DNA of 64,000 nt from Chitinophaga pinensis (GTDB taxonomy: Bacteria > Bacteroidota > Bacteroidia > NS11-12g > UBA955): contig CAMDUE010000002.1 in assembly GCA_945877575.1 (NCBI GenBank), positions 62,001 through 126,000 of the forward strand, written 5' to 3'. This document shows, in pieces, positions 27,346 through 35,925 of the stretch. Below the pieces are notes generated by a model that ran no database searches, was not told where the DNA came from, and saw only the letters and a list, made by a program, of their open reading frames with translations. Every line of letters starts with the position of its first letter. Positions within the stretch are counted from its first letter, which is position 1. The translations under genes were made by a program, and so were the position numbers.

Positions 27346-28746
27346 TTAGGAATATTTCTTTAATAACCAAATTCGTATCATATAAAAAACTTGAAACATT
27401 TCACCAATAACAAACACCAACATCAATGGCATTAAAAACCATACTGCCCTCATATTCAATCTCATAAGAATATTCGCTAAGGCACCAGTTGAAAATGCTT
27501 GCAAAACAACAAACACGATAAACATGAGAGAAAATTCTATGAAAATACTTGAGTTTTCTCCAAGCCTCTTTAACCATACAACAAAAACAACTAACAAGAT
27601 TACCAGAGATATCATTACTGCATTGATATACCAATTTAATTTGGAGAAATTCGTATTCGTTTTTCTTTCAAGTCCTTGTGAATGAAACTGATAATGGTAT
27701 TCATTTGACAAAACCTTCCTTATGGTTTCATTTTCACTGCTCCTTATTATTCCATCCCCAACACCAATTAACGTGAGCTGTTTAAAAGTGGCTTTAACCG
27801 AGGCAACCAATAACTCCCCCAACAAGTTTCTATCTAAAATAATTCCCTGAAGTACTCTTCTATACAGAGAATCAGTATGATACCAACCGCCTACCTTCAT
27901 GTGAATCCCGTCTGGCGGCCAGATATAGTCCCAGGCATGATCTGGAAGACTATCCTTAAATTGACACAATACGGTGTTTTCTGACTTGCAATTCTTATCA
28001 AGATATTCTTCGAGAATTCCATTTTCTGCCATTTTTGCAACTAAAAAAACCGGTGCATTCTTAGACAAACTAAATCCATTACCTGCAATGAGATTACTGC
28101 CCATTACTAAAACCATAGGCAGAATATATATTAAATTATATGTTATTTTATATCTTACATTTATAGTGCCTTTATTAAACAATATATTTATAATAAAAAG
28201 GCCAATAATTACGAGTAAATGTGCATTATGCATCACGCAAGAAATGCCCATTATTATCCCCCAAAAGAACGCCAATTGCCTTTCATTAGACTTGATTGAA
28301 ACCGTAAACAGATACCAAGACAGAAACAATAAACTTGTGAAAATATCAGGCATGATCTGGGTTACAATCCACATAGCACCCGATATCCAAATCCCAACAG
28401 CCAACAAAGTCAAAACTGCAATTCGATTTACCCTTATTTGCGCCCGCATCATTAAGTGAGTAGCCACTAAACTCAATCCATAAACAACCATCCAAAAGGG
28501 AAAAAAAACCACCGGGAAAAGAGACTGTATGCCCATGATTTCCCTCAAAAACCATATCCACAACGAGTAAAATACCGTCCTATCACCAGGTACTTTAAGC
28601 TCTATTGAATTTAATAAGTAAGCACCACTGTCATTGGTAAACACATACAATTGTTGTTCTCCAAAAAGCTGAAAAATAATCAATAAAACCAGAGAAACGA
28701 ACAAGCTTTCTAGCAGAAAAGGGAATTTTTTGATAAACACTTTCAT
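27346..28746 (-). CDS. Polytopic membrane protein, possible GT-C glycosyltransferase
   Basis: 466 residues with about ten to eleven membrane segments. After the first helix a loop reads VFTNDSGAYLLNS, which holds an Asp where GT-C glycosyltransferases keep the catalytic acid, and a large periplasmic loop follows in the second half (YLDKNCKSENTVLCQF, then WPPDGIHMKVGGWYHTD). I cannot assign a family. Function as a lipid-linked sugar transferase is inference. It stands alone, followed after 67 bp by the small basic protein gene. Confidence 0.7.
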   Translation of the reverse strand: MKVFIKKFPFLLESLFVSLVLLIIFQLFGEQQLYVFTNDSGAYLLNSIELKVPGDRTVFYSLWIWFLREIMGIQSLFPVVFFPFWMVVYGLSLVATHLMMRAQIRVNRIAVLTLLAVGIWISGAMWIVTQIMPDIFTSLLFLSWYLFTVSIKSNERQLAFFWGIIMGISCVMHNAHLLVIIGLFIINILFNKGTINVRYKITYNLIYILPMVLVMGSNLIAGNGFSLSKNAPVFLVAKMAENGILEEYLDKNCKSENTVLCQFKDSLPDHAWDYIWPPDGIHMKVGGWYHTDSLYRRVLQGIILDRNLLGELLVASVKATFKQLTLIGVGDGIIRSSENETIRKVLSNEYHYQFHSQGLERKTNTNFSKLNWYINAVMISLVILLVVFVVWLKRLGENSSIFIEFSLMFIVFVVLQAFSTGALANILMRLNMRAVWFLMPLMLVFVIGEMFQVFYMIRIWLLKKYS

Positions 28747-28972
28747 TATTGTTCGCGATGCAAATTAGTAACTTTTGGAGCTTTTTGTTGTTAATAATTT
28801 GAGGATTCAGCAATGATTCCCTAGCAAATAGTTATATTGAAAAATATTCAAAGTACATACAATACGCATTTAGTTCCATTTTTGGGGGTATAACAGCGGC
28901 TATAATTCCATTGATTAGAGCAGTTATTGTCTATTTTAAATCACTACAAGAATATTATACCGTTGAAAATCA

Positions 28973-28980
28973 TATTTTTG
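28973..28980 (+). promoter_or_regulatory. -7 box (TATTTTTG) for the 130-residue lipoprotein
   Basis: An exact TAnnTTTG box ends 4 bp before ATG 28985, so transcription would begin at or near the start codon. No -33 match was seen. Confidence 0.4.
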
Positions 28981-28984
28981 TGAG

Positions 28985-29377
28985 ATGAGAAAATGGGGAT
29001 TGTCAGTTATTGTAGTTACAGCATTAATTTCTTGCCAAGGAAACACTGACAGAATTTATAAATTAGATAATAAAAGTGCATACAATTTGCGACTTAGGGC
29101 CAAAGTAAATTCTGAACAAAGCTATCAAATTGACACTATAATCCCTGCTGGACTTAGAAATGTAATGGCCATTTTCAGCGAAGTTGGTGGAACTAAAGAT
29201 GCAGACGAAAATCCTGGAGCACTATTTTCTGAATGGCAACTAACAACAGTTGACGGTAAATCATGCAAAAAAGACGTTAATGGAAATACTTGGAATAAAA
29301 GTGTTATTGAACGAAGCAGCATGCCATCTAATCAAGAACATCTTTATTTATTTGAAATAACCGACTCTGATTTTTAA
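28985..29377 (+). CDS. Predicted small lipoprotein
   Basis: 130 residues. The first 17 residues form a lipoprotein signal with lipobox LISC (Cys17). The mature part is polar and contains two further cysteines. No family recognised. The gene stands between the divergent membrane protein and dtd, with about 240 bp of mostly non-coding DNA upstream and 196 bp downstream. A -7 box only 4 bp before the start would give a leaderless message. A TGA of an upstream reading frame overlaps its ATG (ATGA), see findings. Confidence 0.75.
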   Translation: MRKWGLSVIVVTALISCQGNTDRIYKLDNKSAYNLRLRAKVNSEQSYQIDTIIPAGLRNVMAIFSEVGGTKDADENPGALFSEWQLTTVDGKSCKKDVNGNTWNKSVIERSSMPSNQEHLYLFEITDSDF

Positions 29378-29509
29378 TTCAAATACTACCGATATTTTCG
29401 TCAAAAACGCCCATTTCAGTTCCCTTAGACGAACATCCGGTGGAAATTTGTTCTACTTGCATGGCAGATAATATTTAAGTTTGTTATTGCGAAGTTCATC
29501 TCCAAAAGT

Positions 29510-29543
29510 TTTATAAACAGTGACCATTGTCACGTTTTATAAA
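29510..29543. promoter_or_regulatory. CRP/FNR-type palindrome upstream of dtd
   Basis: Two 15 bp arms (29510-29524 and 29529-29543) are inverted repeats with 13 of 15 positions paired. The centre reads GTGA-N6-TCAC, the core of sites bound by the CRP/FNR regulator family. It ends 30 bp before the dtd start, where an activator or repressor could act. It could instead be a hairpin in the leader; there is no T run. Confidence 0.5.
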
Positions 29544-29573
29544 TCTAGTGAGCTTGACATTATATCTTAAAAA

Positions 29574-30023
29574 ATGAGAGTAATAATTCAAAGGGTTTCA
29601 GAATCAAGTGTAACAATTGATCATCAAATTCACTCAAAAATTGGTTATGGTTTCTTAGTATTATTGGGTATCGAACAGAACGACACCAAAGAAGATGCTG
29701 ATTGGCTTAGTCAAAAAATCACACAGATGAGAATTTTCAACGATGAAAATGGCAAAATGAACTTGAATCTTGAGCAAATTCAAGGAGAAATACTCATTGT
29801 TAGCCAATTTACCTTATATGCAGCAACCGCAAAGGGAAATAGACCCTCTTTCATTAAAGCGGCGAGACCTGAAACAGCCATTCCACTTTACGAATACTTT
29901 ATAAAGGCCGTTTCGGTAAATGTTGCAAATGTAAAAACAGGCATTTTTGGCGCTGATATGAAAATCAACTTAACCAATGACGGGCCAGTGACCATTTTTA
30001 TCGACTCTAAACAGCGAGAATAA
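29574..30023 (+). CDS. dtd: D-aminoacyl-tRNA deacylase
   Basis: 149 residues, the standard DTD length. DTD removes D-amino acids (and glycine mischarged on tRNA-Ala) from tRNAs as a proofreading step. The active-site motifs are present: VSQFTLYA (Ser77-Gln-Phe-Thr80) and the Gly-cisPro motif in LTNDGPVT. ATG 29574 is preceded by an A-rich stretch. A GTGA-N6-TCAC palindrome lies upstream. The next gene, the WG-repeat protein, starts 47 bp after its stop with its own promoter box. Confidence 0.96.
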   Translation: MRVIIQRVSESSVTIDHQIHSKIGYGFLVLLGIEQNDTKEDADWLSQKITQMRIFNDENGKMNLNLEQIQGEILIVSQFTLYAATAKGNRPSFIKAARPETAIPLYEYFIKAVSVNVANVKTGIFGADMKINLTNDGPVTIFIDSKQRE

Positions 30024-30043
30024 ACCATTTTAGAAAACAATTG

Positions 30044-30051
30044 TACCTTTG
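30044..30051 (+). promoter_or_regulatory. -7 box (TACCTTTG) for the WG-repeat gene
   Basis: An exact TAnnTTTG box between dtd and the WG-repeat gene. It overlaps the first in-frame TTG and so rules that codon out as start; the GTG at 30071 lies 19 bp downstream. No clear -33. Confidence 0.6.
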
Positions 30052-30070
30052 TAAAACATATTGTACAACT

Positions 30071-33000
30071 GTGAATCGCACATTTTCTATAAATTCAAAA
30101 ACTGTCATCAAAATCTTTAGTACTTTTATTGCAATTTTGAGTTTTATAATTCCAAAAATTTCTCTTTCTCAAACGCCCAATGAACCTCCTGTTCCTTACC
30201 TTAGAAAAGATGGTAAATACACCTTAGTGTTTAAAGGAACTAATCAACGAGCCATCGATACAGCATTTGATTGGATAGGAAGTTTTCATGATGGAATGGC
30301 AAAAATTGAGGTTTTTGGTGAAATTGGCTACATCAATCAAAAAGGCAAAATTGTTGTTGCTCCTAAGCTCCTGTTTGGTAACGACTTTTTTAATGGAAGA
30401 GCGAAAGTATCTTCTGGTACCAAATATGGATATATTGATACTTCTGGAAATCTAATTATTCCGGAAAAGTTTGATGCAGCAGGTGACTTTAAAGATAGAA
30501 TGGCCGCAGTTCGAGTAGGAAAAAAATGGGGCTATATCAATACCCAAGGCACTCTAAAAGGAGGTTTACTTTTTGACGATGCGGGTGATTTTTCTGAGGG
30601 ACTTGCACAGGTAAAAAGTAACGGAAAATGGGGCTTCATTGACTCAAATGGCACCTTATTTCCGTCCAAAGGAAAAAAATATAAATTTGAATCTTCTGAA
30701 AACACCGTACTCATTAACATAAACAAAAATGGAATGTGGGGGTATGCTAACAAAGACGGTAAGGTAGTAATCAACTTTCAGTACAATGATGCTCGTCCAT
30801 TTAGTGAAGACCTAGCATTGGTGCTTGTAGGTGAAAAATACGGGTTTATTAATAAAAGTGGTGTATTGCAAATTCCTGCCATCTATGACCTTGCTGATAA
30901 CTTCTATGAAGGGGTAGCTGCTGTAAAGTTTAAGGAAGAATGGGGTTTTATTAATCATCAAGGAAAATGGGTTATCAATCCCGTGTTTGAATTGGCCACA
31001 CGTTTTAAAAATGGTATAAGCTGGGTTCAAATTGAAAATGAATGGGGAGCTATCAACATCAAAGGAGAATTCCTTTTTGCTGACCGTTATGAGGAATATG
31101 GTCAATTTTCCGAAGGACTGGCACCCGTTAAAAAATTAGGAAGTTGGGGTTACATAAATACCGACGGTAAATATGCCATTCAACCCAAATTTACTTCAGC
31201 AGGTGAGTTTAAGGGAGGAGTGGCAAAGATTGAAGTTTCAGGAAGATTTGATTTCATTGACAAAACCGGAAATAACATTGTGCCTTCCGAATTCAAATTT
31301 GACTTCGCCGGTGAATTCAAAGAGGGTATGGCCCGCGTTAAAAAAGATGGATTGTGGGGCTTTGTTGACTTCCGAAATGAAATTGCTATTCCTCCAACGC
31401 TCATAAACGCAGAAGATTTTCACGATGGGTTAGCAAGAGTAGAAAAAACGGGATTTTATGGATTCATTGATCTTCAAGGAACTGATGCCATTGAAGCTAT
31501 TTACGAAAATGCAGGATTTTATTCTGATGGCCTTATACCAGTTATGAAAAACTCAAAATGGGGGTATATAAATGCTCAGGGCAAAGAAATGATTGCCTTT
31601 GACTTTGAGGATGCATCTGAATTTATCAACGGTTTAGCCTGTGTAAGAAAATCCGATAGTTTTTTTTATATAAACCAAGATGGCTATCAAGCTATTGATG
31701 GCACATTCTCTTATGCATCAGCCTTTACTTTATTTGGATATGCTACTGCTAAATCAAGTGATTACTTTGGAATCATTAATACCAAAGGAAAGTTTGTGGT
31801 GAATCCTGTATATCGCTCAATCAAAAAATTATACGATTCTTATTTCTCAGCAATTGATACAGCCAATCGTTGGGTAATTGTAGGATATGACGGATTCAAA
31901 ATAATTCCACCAGATTATGATGAGTTTGGGGAACCTAACGAAGGTCTAATTCCTGTTAGAAAGGATAAAAAATGGGGAGTTATTGATTTCAACAATGCTG
32001 TAAAATTACCCTTCAATTTTGACTTTATTGGTCGTTTCAGTGATGATGCTGCCGCTTTTAGGGTGGGTAAAAAATGGGGGTTCATCAATTCAGATGGAAA
32101 ATATCTAACACAACCGAAATTTGACGATGCAGGTAACCTAACTGAAAATCAGTTCAATGTATTATCTAATGGGAAATGGGGTTACGTAGATAAATTTGGT
32201 AACGTCATTTTTGTTCCAAAATACATTCAGACTGGTGAATTCGGTAATGGCTTAGCTCCTGTTCGAATTAATAATAAATGGGGATATATTGGACGATTCG
32301 GCGAAATGGTCATTTCCCCAGTTTTTGACTTTGCGGGTAATTTTATTGATAGCCACGCCTATGTAGAAGTTAATGGCCGTTTCGGCGTCATCAATCCTTT
32401 TGCTGAGTTCACAGTTCCTCTTTCTTATGAAGATGCTGGCCCGTTTAAAGACGGTCTGAGTAACGTAAAACTGGGAGGAAAATACGGTTATGTAAACAAA
32501 AAAGGTGAATTGGTTATTGGTTTTATTCAAGATGACCCGGCTGAATTCAAGGGCGGTTATGCCCGTGTATTCAGAAACGGAAGATATGGCGTAATCAATA
32601 CCATTGGTCAAGTTGTAATTCCAGCCATCTATGAAAATGTTGGAACATTTTCTGATGAATTAGTTCCTTTTGATCTTCAAGGTGGTATTGGATTCATGGA
32701 TAAAGAGGGAAACTTAGCTGATCTAGTAGAACCCATCTATGAACTTGCCAATACTTTTGATGATGGTTTAGCCGCTGTAAGAATTGATGATAAATTTGGC
32801 ATCATTGATCCTCTACATAATTTCTATTTTCTACCCGAATTCGAATTTCTGAGCAATCCGAAAAACAACGAAGTAATTGTAAAAGAAAATAACCTTTTTG
32901 GAATCATAAACCTTCAAGGAGATTGGACCGTTTTACCACAATACGAAGAGATATCTCATATTAATAACAACAGAAGAAGAATCAAGATGGCCGGCGTTTA

Positions 33001-34171
33001 TGGCTACTTGAATGAAAACTCTGACATTGCCATACCCCCAAAATTCGAAGCTGCTTTTGATTTTTATCAAGGTATTGCATGTGTTAAAACCAATGATTTG
33101 TATGGGTTAATTGACTCTACAGGAAACTTCATTTTGGAACCCAAATATCCCCAAATTTTTTCCTTTTCTGAAGGTTTAGCCGCATTTCAATCAGATAATT
33201 CATGGGGTTTTATGGATGTCTCTGGAAATACAGTTATTGCTCCCAAATATGAAAAAGTCGGTTCCTTTCACAACAATAGAGCTTGGGTTCAACTGAATGG
33301 ATTTTATGGGTTTATAGACAAAAATGGAAGTTTTATCTTAGAAGCAAAATATGAGGGTGCCGTTGATTATAAAGAAGGATTTTACGGCGTTAAATCTAAG
33401 GGACGTTGGGGATTCGTCGACTCAACTTTGAAAACGAGTATTGATTTTTTATTCACGGAAGTAAGGCCTTTTAAAGACGGAATGGCTGCAGCGAGAAATA
33501 AAGCTGTCTGGGGATTTATCAATAAACAGGGGGAATGGCAAATTAACGCTCTGTTTGAAGAGGTATCTAATTTCAATGGTGGTTTTGCCGCTATAAAACT
33601 TTCTGGTAAATGGGGATTTATCAATAAGCAAGGAGTTGCTCAAGTCTCTCAGAAAACCCGATTTGACCTTGCTCGAGGTTTCAAAAATGGCTTTGCTCCC
33701 ATAAACATCAATGGTTTTTGGGGATACATCAACCGCAAATACGAGGTAAAGATTGCGCCGCTGTATGAGGATGTTGCAAACTATGCCTCTGGTCTTGCTC
33801 GTGTTGAAAATCGCGGAAGAGTCCAATTTATTGACACTCTTGGCATGAACAGGCTTGAATTCAAAGACCCTGAAATTGGATCATTCCACGAAGGGTTAGC
33901 TAAGTTTTATAGTGAAGGATTTTATGGATATATCAACTTGGAGGGTGTTCTAGTTGTAGAACCTTTATTTAGCAATGCCTACAACTTCACCGGAGGTATG
34001 GCAAAAACAGAATTAAATGGTTTTTACGGTTTCATCAATACTCAAGGTCAAACCATCATACCGCATAAGTATGAATTGGCTTCAGATTTCTACAAGGGAC
34101 TTAGTTTAGTAGAGAAAAGGGGCCAAAAATATTACGTAGATACCACTGGTTTTGAGTATCTTGAAAAGTAG
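30071..34171 (+). CDS. Giant WG-repeat protein, exported
   Basis: 1366 residues from GTG 30071; no ATG is available, and an upstream TTG lies in the promoter. A signal peptide ends near KISLSQ. The rest is built of about 38 units of roughly 35 residues, each with a core such as WGYINTQGK or YGFIDKNG, the WG-repeat (KWG leptospira repeat) pattern; linkers contain PxFxxAGxFxxGxAxV-like text. Units 31-33 are nearly identical. WG repeats are predicted to form beta-propellers or solenoids, and their functions are mostly unknown. There is no sorting domain or membrane anchor, so it may stay periplasmic. The 3' end lies 1 bp from that of panC. Confidence 0.93.
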   Translation: MNRTFSINSKTVIKIFSTFIAILSFIIPKISLSQTPNEPPVPYLRKDGKYTLVFKGTNQRAIDTAFDWIGSFHDGMAKIEVFGEIGYINQKGKIVVAPKLLFGNDFFNGRAKVSSGTKYGYIDTSGNLIIPEKFDAAGDFKDRMAAVRVGKKWGYINTQGTLKGGLLFDDAGDFSEGLAQVKSNGKWGFIDSNGTLFPSKGKKYKFESSENTVLININKNGMWGYANKDGKVVINFQYNDARPFSEDLALVLVGEKYGFINKSGVLQIPAIYDLADNFYEGVAAVKFKEEWGFINHQGKWVINPVFELATRFKNGISWVQIENEWGAINIKGEFLFADRYEEYGQFSEGLAPVKKLGSWGYINTDGKYAIQPKFTSAGEFKGGVAKIEVSGRFDFIDKTGNNIVPSEFKFDFAGEFKEGMARVKKDGLWGFVDFRNEIAIPPTLINAEDFHDGLARVEKTGFYGFIDLQGTDAIEAIYENAGFYSDGLIPVMKNSKWGYINAQGKEMIAFDFEDASEFINGLACVRKSDSFFYINQDGYQAIDGTFSYASAFTLFGYATAKSSDYFGIINTKGKFVVNPVYRSIKKLYDSYFSAIDTANRWVIVGYDGFKIIPPDYDEFGEPNEGLIPVRKDKKWGVIDFNNAVKLPFNFDFIGRFSDDAAAFRVGKKWGFINSDGKYLTQPKFDDAGNLTENQFNVLSNGKWGYVDKFGNVIFVPKYIQTGEFGNGLAPVRINNKWGYIGRFGEMVISPVFDFAGNFIDSHAYVEVNGRFGVINPFAEFTVPLSYEDAGPFKDGLSNVKLGGKYGYVNKKGELVIGFIQDDPAEFKGGYARVFRNGRYGVINTIGQVVIPAIYENVGTFSDELVPFDLQGGIGFMDKEGNLADLVEPIYELANTFDDGLAAVRIDDKFGIIDPLHNFYFLPEFEFLSNPKNNEVIVKENNLFGIINLQGDWTVLPQYEEISHINNNRRRIKMAGVYGYLNENSDIAIPPKFEAAFDFYQGIACVKTNDLYGLIDSTGNFILEPKYPQIFSFSEGLAAFQSDNSWGFMDVSGNTVIAPKYEKVGSFHNNRAWVQLNGFYGFIDKNGSFILEAKYEGAVDYKEGFYGVKSKGRWGFVDSTLKTSIDFLFTEVRPFKDGMAAARNKAVWGFINKQGEWQINALFEEVSNFNGGFAAIKLSGKWGFINKQGVAQVSQKTRFDLARGFKNGFAPININGFWGYINRKYEVKIAPLYEDVANYASGLARVENRGRVQFIDTLGMNRLEFKDPEIGSFHEGLAKFYSEGFYGYINLEGVLVVEPLFSNAYNFTGGMAKTELNGFYGFINTQGQTIIPHKYELASDFYKGLSLVEKRGQKYYVDTTGFEYLEK

Positions 34172-34172
34172 T

Positions 34173-35000
34173 TCAAGGCAGTTCTTTGAAAACCAAATTA
34201 TCAATTAGACGAACTTTTCCTAAATATCCTGCGTAGACCACTGCATGTGCCTCAGCTCGATTTGATACAACCACCAAATCTGGTAATGAAACATAGTTAA
34301 AGTATTCAGTATTAATTCCATTGGTTTTCAATTCGTTAATAAGAATTTGTATTTTGGAATCTACCATATCTGTTGCAGATACTTTTGCCATGGCTTGATA
34401 GATTTCATTGGCAATTATTCTTTCCTCAGCAGTTAATCGTTCGTTTCTTGAACTCATGGCAAGCCCATCAAGTTCCCTCATTGTTTCAATCATGTTGAAT
34501 TGAATTAATGGAAATTCTTGTTGAATTAAGCGCCTTACCACCATACACTGTTGCAAATCTTTTTGCCCAAAAAATACATGTCCAGGTTTGACGATTTCAA
34601 ACAACCTGCGCAACACCATCACAACGCCCTCAAAATGTCCGGGCCGATAATGTCCCTCCAAACTTTCAGCTTCTAATCCCAAATGCACAGATTTTACAAT
34701 TCCGTCTTCAGGGTAAATTTCATTTACAGAAGGAAGGAATACAGCATCTACTCCAATGGAAGCTAATTTTCTGAGATCTTCGTAAATGGTTCTGGGATAC
34801 TTCGCTAAGTCTTCAGAATTATTAAACTGCGTTGGATTAACGAAAATACTGACTATTACAGAATGTCCTTGTTCTTTTGCGTGTTGTACCAATGATAAAT
34901 GTCCATCATGCAGCGCACCCATCGTGGGAATGAAGGCCCAATGATTTAAATATTCAGCGGCGCTGGATTGCAAATGACTAACAGTGTAAAAAATCCTCAT
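34173..35000 (-). CDS. panC: Pantothenate synthetase
   Basis: 275 residues from ATG 35000 (MRIFYTVSHL); the frame continues to a TTG at 35045 that is not needed. PanC condenses pantoate with beta-alanine using ATP, the last step to pantothenate and so coenzyme A. The HIGH-type motif HDGH (31-34) lies in PTMGALHDGHLSLV, followed by SIFVNPTQFN, GHFEGVVMVLRRLF and GQKDLQQ, and the KMSKS-like LAMSSRNERL. The panB and panD genes are not in the window. It is divergent from the GT5-like gene with 103 bp between starts; this pairing is common in Bacteroidota. Confidence 0.96.
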   Translation of the reverse strand: MRIFYTVSHLQSSAAEYLNHWAFIPTMGALHDGHLSLVQHAKEQGHSVIVSIFVNPTQFNNSEDLAKYPRTIYEDLRKLASIGVDAVFLPSVNEIYPEDGIVKSVHLGLEAESLEGHYRPGHFEGVVMVLRRLFEIVKPGHVFFGQKDLQQCMVVRRLIQQEFPLIQFNMIETMRELDGLAMSSRNERLTAEERIIANEIYQAMAKVSATDMVDSKIQILINELKTNGINTEYFNYVSLPDLVVVSNRAEAHAVVYAGYLGKVRLIDNLVFKELP

Positions 35001-35063
35001 GAAAATGGATTGCAAAGTAAGTCCCCCAACATCAATAACTTTCAAAAACCGGATTTTTTTCGT

Positions 35064-35071
35064 TAATTTTG
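35064..35071 (+). promoter_or_regulatory. -7 box (TAATTTTG) for the GT5-like gene
   Basis: An exact TAnnTTTG box 32 bp before ATG 35104 in the divergent panC region. A TTTC 24 bp upstream may be a degenerate -33. Confidence 0.5.
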
Positions 35072-35103
35072 TATAATCTCTTTTACAAGAGCCAACACAG
35101 TTT

Positions 35104-35907
35104 ATGGAAGGAACAAAAAAACGTGTACTGTTTGTGAGTTCGGAAATGTCGCCCTTTCTTGAAACCTCACCAGTCGCAACAATTGCTAGAATGCTACCCC
35201 AAGCACTTCAAGAGCAAGACAACGAAATCAGAATCTTAGTGCCTCGTTTTGGTGTCATCAATGAACGCCGTAACCGATTGCACGAAGTAGTAAGACTTTC
35301 AGGGATTAACATTTCAATTGATGACAATGACAATCCATTGATTATCAAAGTAGCTTCCGTACCAAACACCAAAATGCAGGTGTATTTCTTAGACAACGAA
35401 GACTTCTTCCATAGAAAGAATGTTTTCAATGATGACAATGGAAAATTCTTCGAAGACAACGATGAAAGAACCATTTTCTTCTGTAAGGGAGTTATGGAAA
35501 CGGTAAAAAAATTAGGTTGGTCACCCGATATCATTCACTGTCAAGGTTGGATGACAAGCTTGATTCCCTTGTACTTGAAAACCATCTATAAAGACGAACC
35601 CGTTTTCAAAAATACCAAAGTGGTTTTCAGCGTGTACCACGAAGATTGCAACGATCATTTAGGAACGGACTTCCTTAGAAAAGCAAGTCTGAACTCAATT
35701 GACGGTGCTTGTTTAGAATGTTTTGGTGATGCCACATTGAATAAAGTAAACATTGGTGCCGTTAAACATTCAGACGGTATTGTCACTGCATGCGATGAAG
35801 CATACAAATCTGTAGAAGATTTCTTAGACGGGAAACCAGTTATGAGACATACAGACGAGAGCCCAGAAATTAATTATGTTTCTTTTTACGAGAAACTTTT
35901 ATCCTAA
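35104..35907 (+). CDS. Glycogen/starch synthase-like (GT5) N-terminal domain, probably inactive
   Basis: 267 residues, about half the length of GlgA. It resembles the N-terminal half of GT5 glycogen synthases: SSEMSPFLE at residues 12-20 corresponds to the ADP-glucose-binding entry, and WSPDIIHCQGWMTSLIPLYL to the HxHDW loop. However the expected Lys-Thr-Gly-Gly is replaced by Glu20-Thr-Ser-Pro, the HD pair is changed, and the whole C-terminal nucleotide-binding domain is missing. It therefore probably lacks synthase activity and may act as a binding or regulatory protein. A DUF4270 lipoprotein gene follows after 18 bp. Confidence 0.85.
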   Translation: MEGTKKRVLFVSSEMSPFLETSPVATIARMLPQALQEQDNEIRILVPRFGVINERRNRLHEVVRLSGINISIDDNDNPLIIKVASVPNTKMQVYFLDNEDFFHRKNVFNDDNGKFFEDNDERTIFFCKGVMETVKKLGWSPDIIHCQGWMTSLIPLYLKTIYKDEPVFKNTKVVFSVYHEDCNDHLGTDFLRKASLNSIDGACLECFGDATLNKVNIGAVKHSDGIVTACDEAYKSVEDFLDGKPVMRHTDESPEINYVSFYEKLLS

Positions 35908-35925
35908 TTCATTCGTTATCTCTTC

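Noticed and set aside
28747-28984. Possible second tRNA or small RNA in the gap
   Set aside because: No cloverleaf could be folded and no GTTCRANNC T-loop was seen.
35208-35534. Minus-strand ORF opposite the GT5-like gene
   Set aside because: It is a shadow of the coding strand with no family features.
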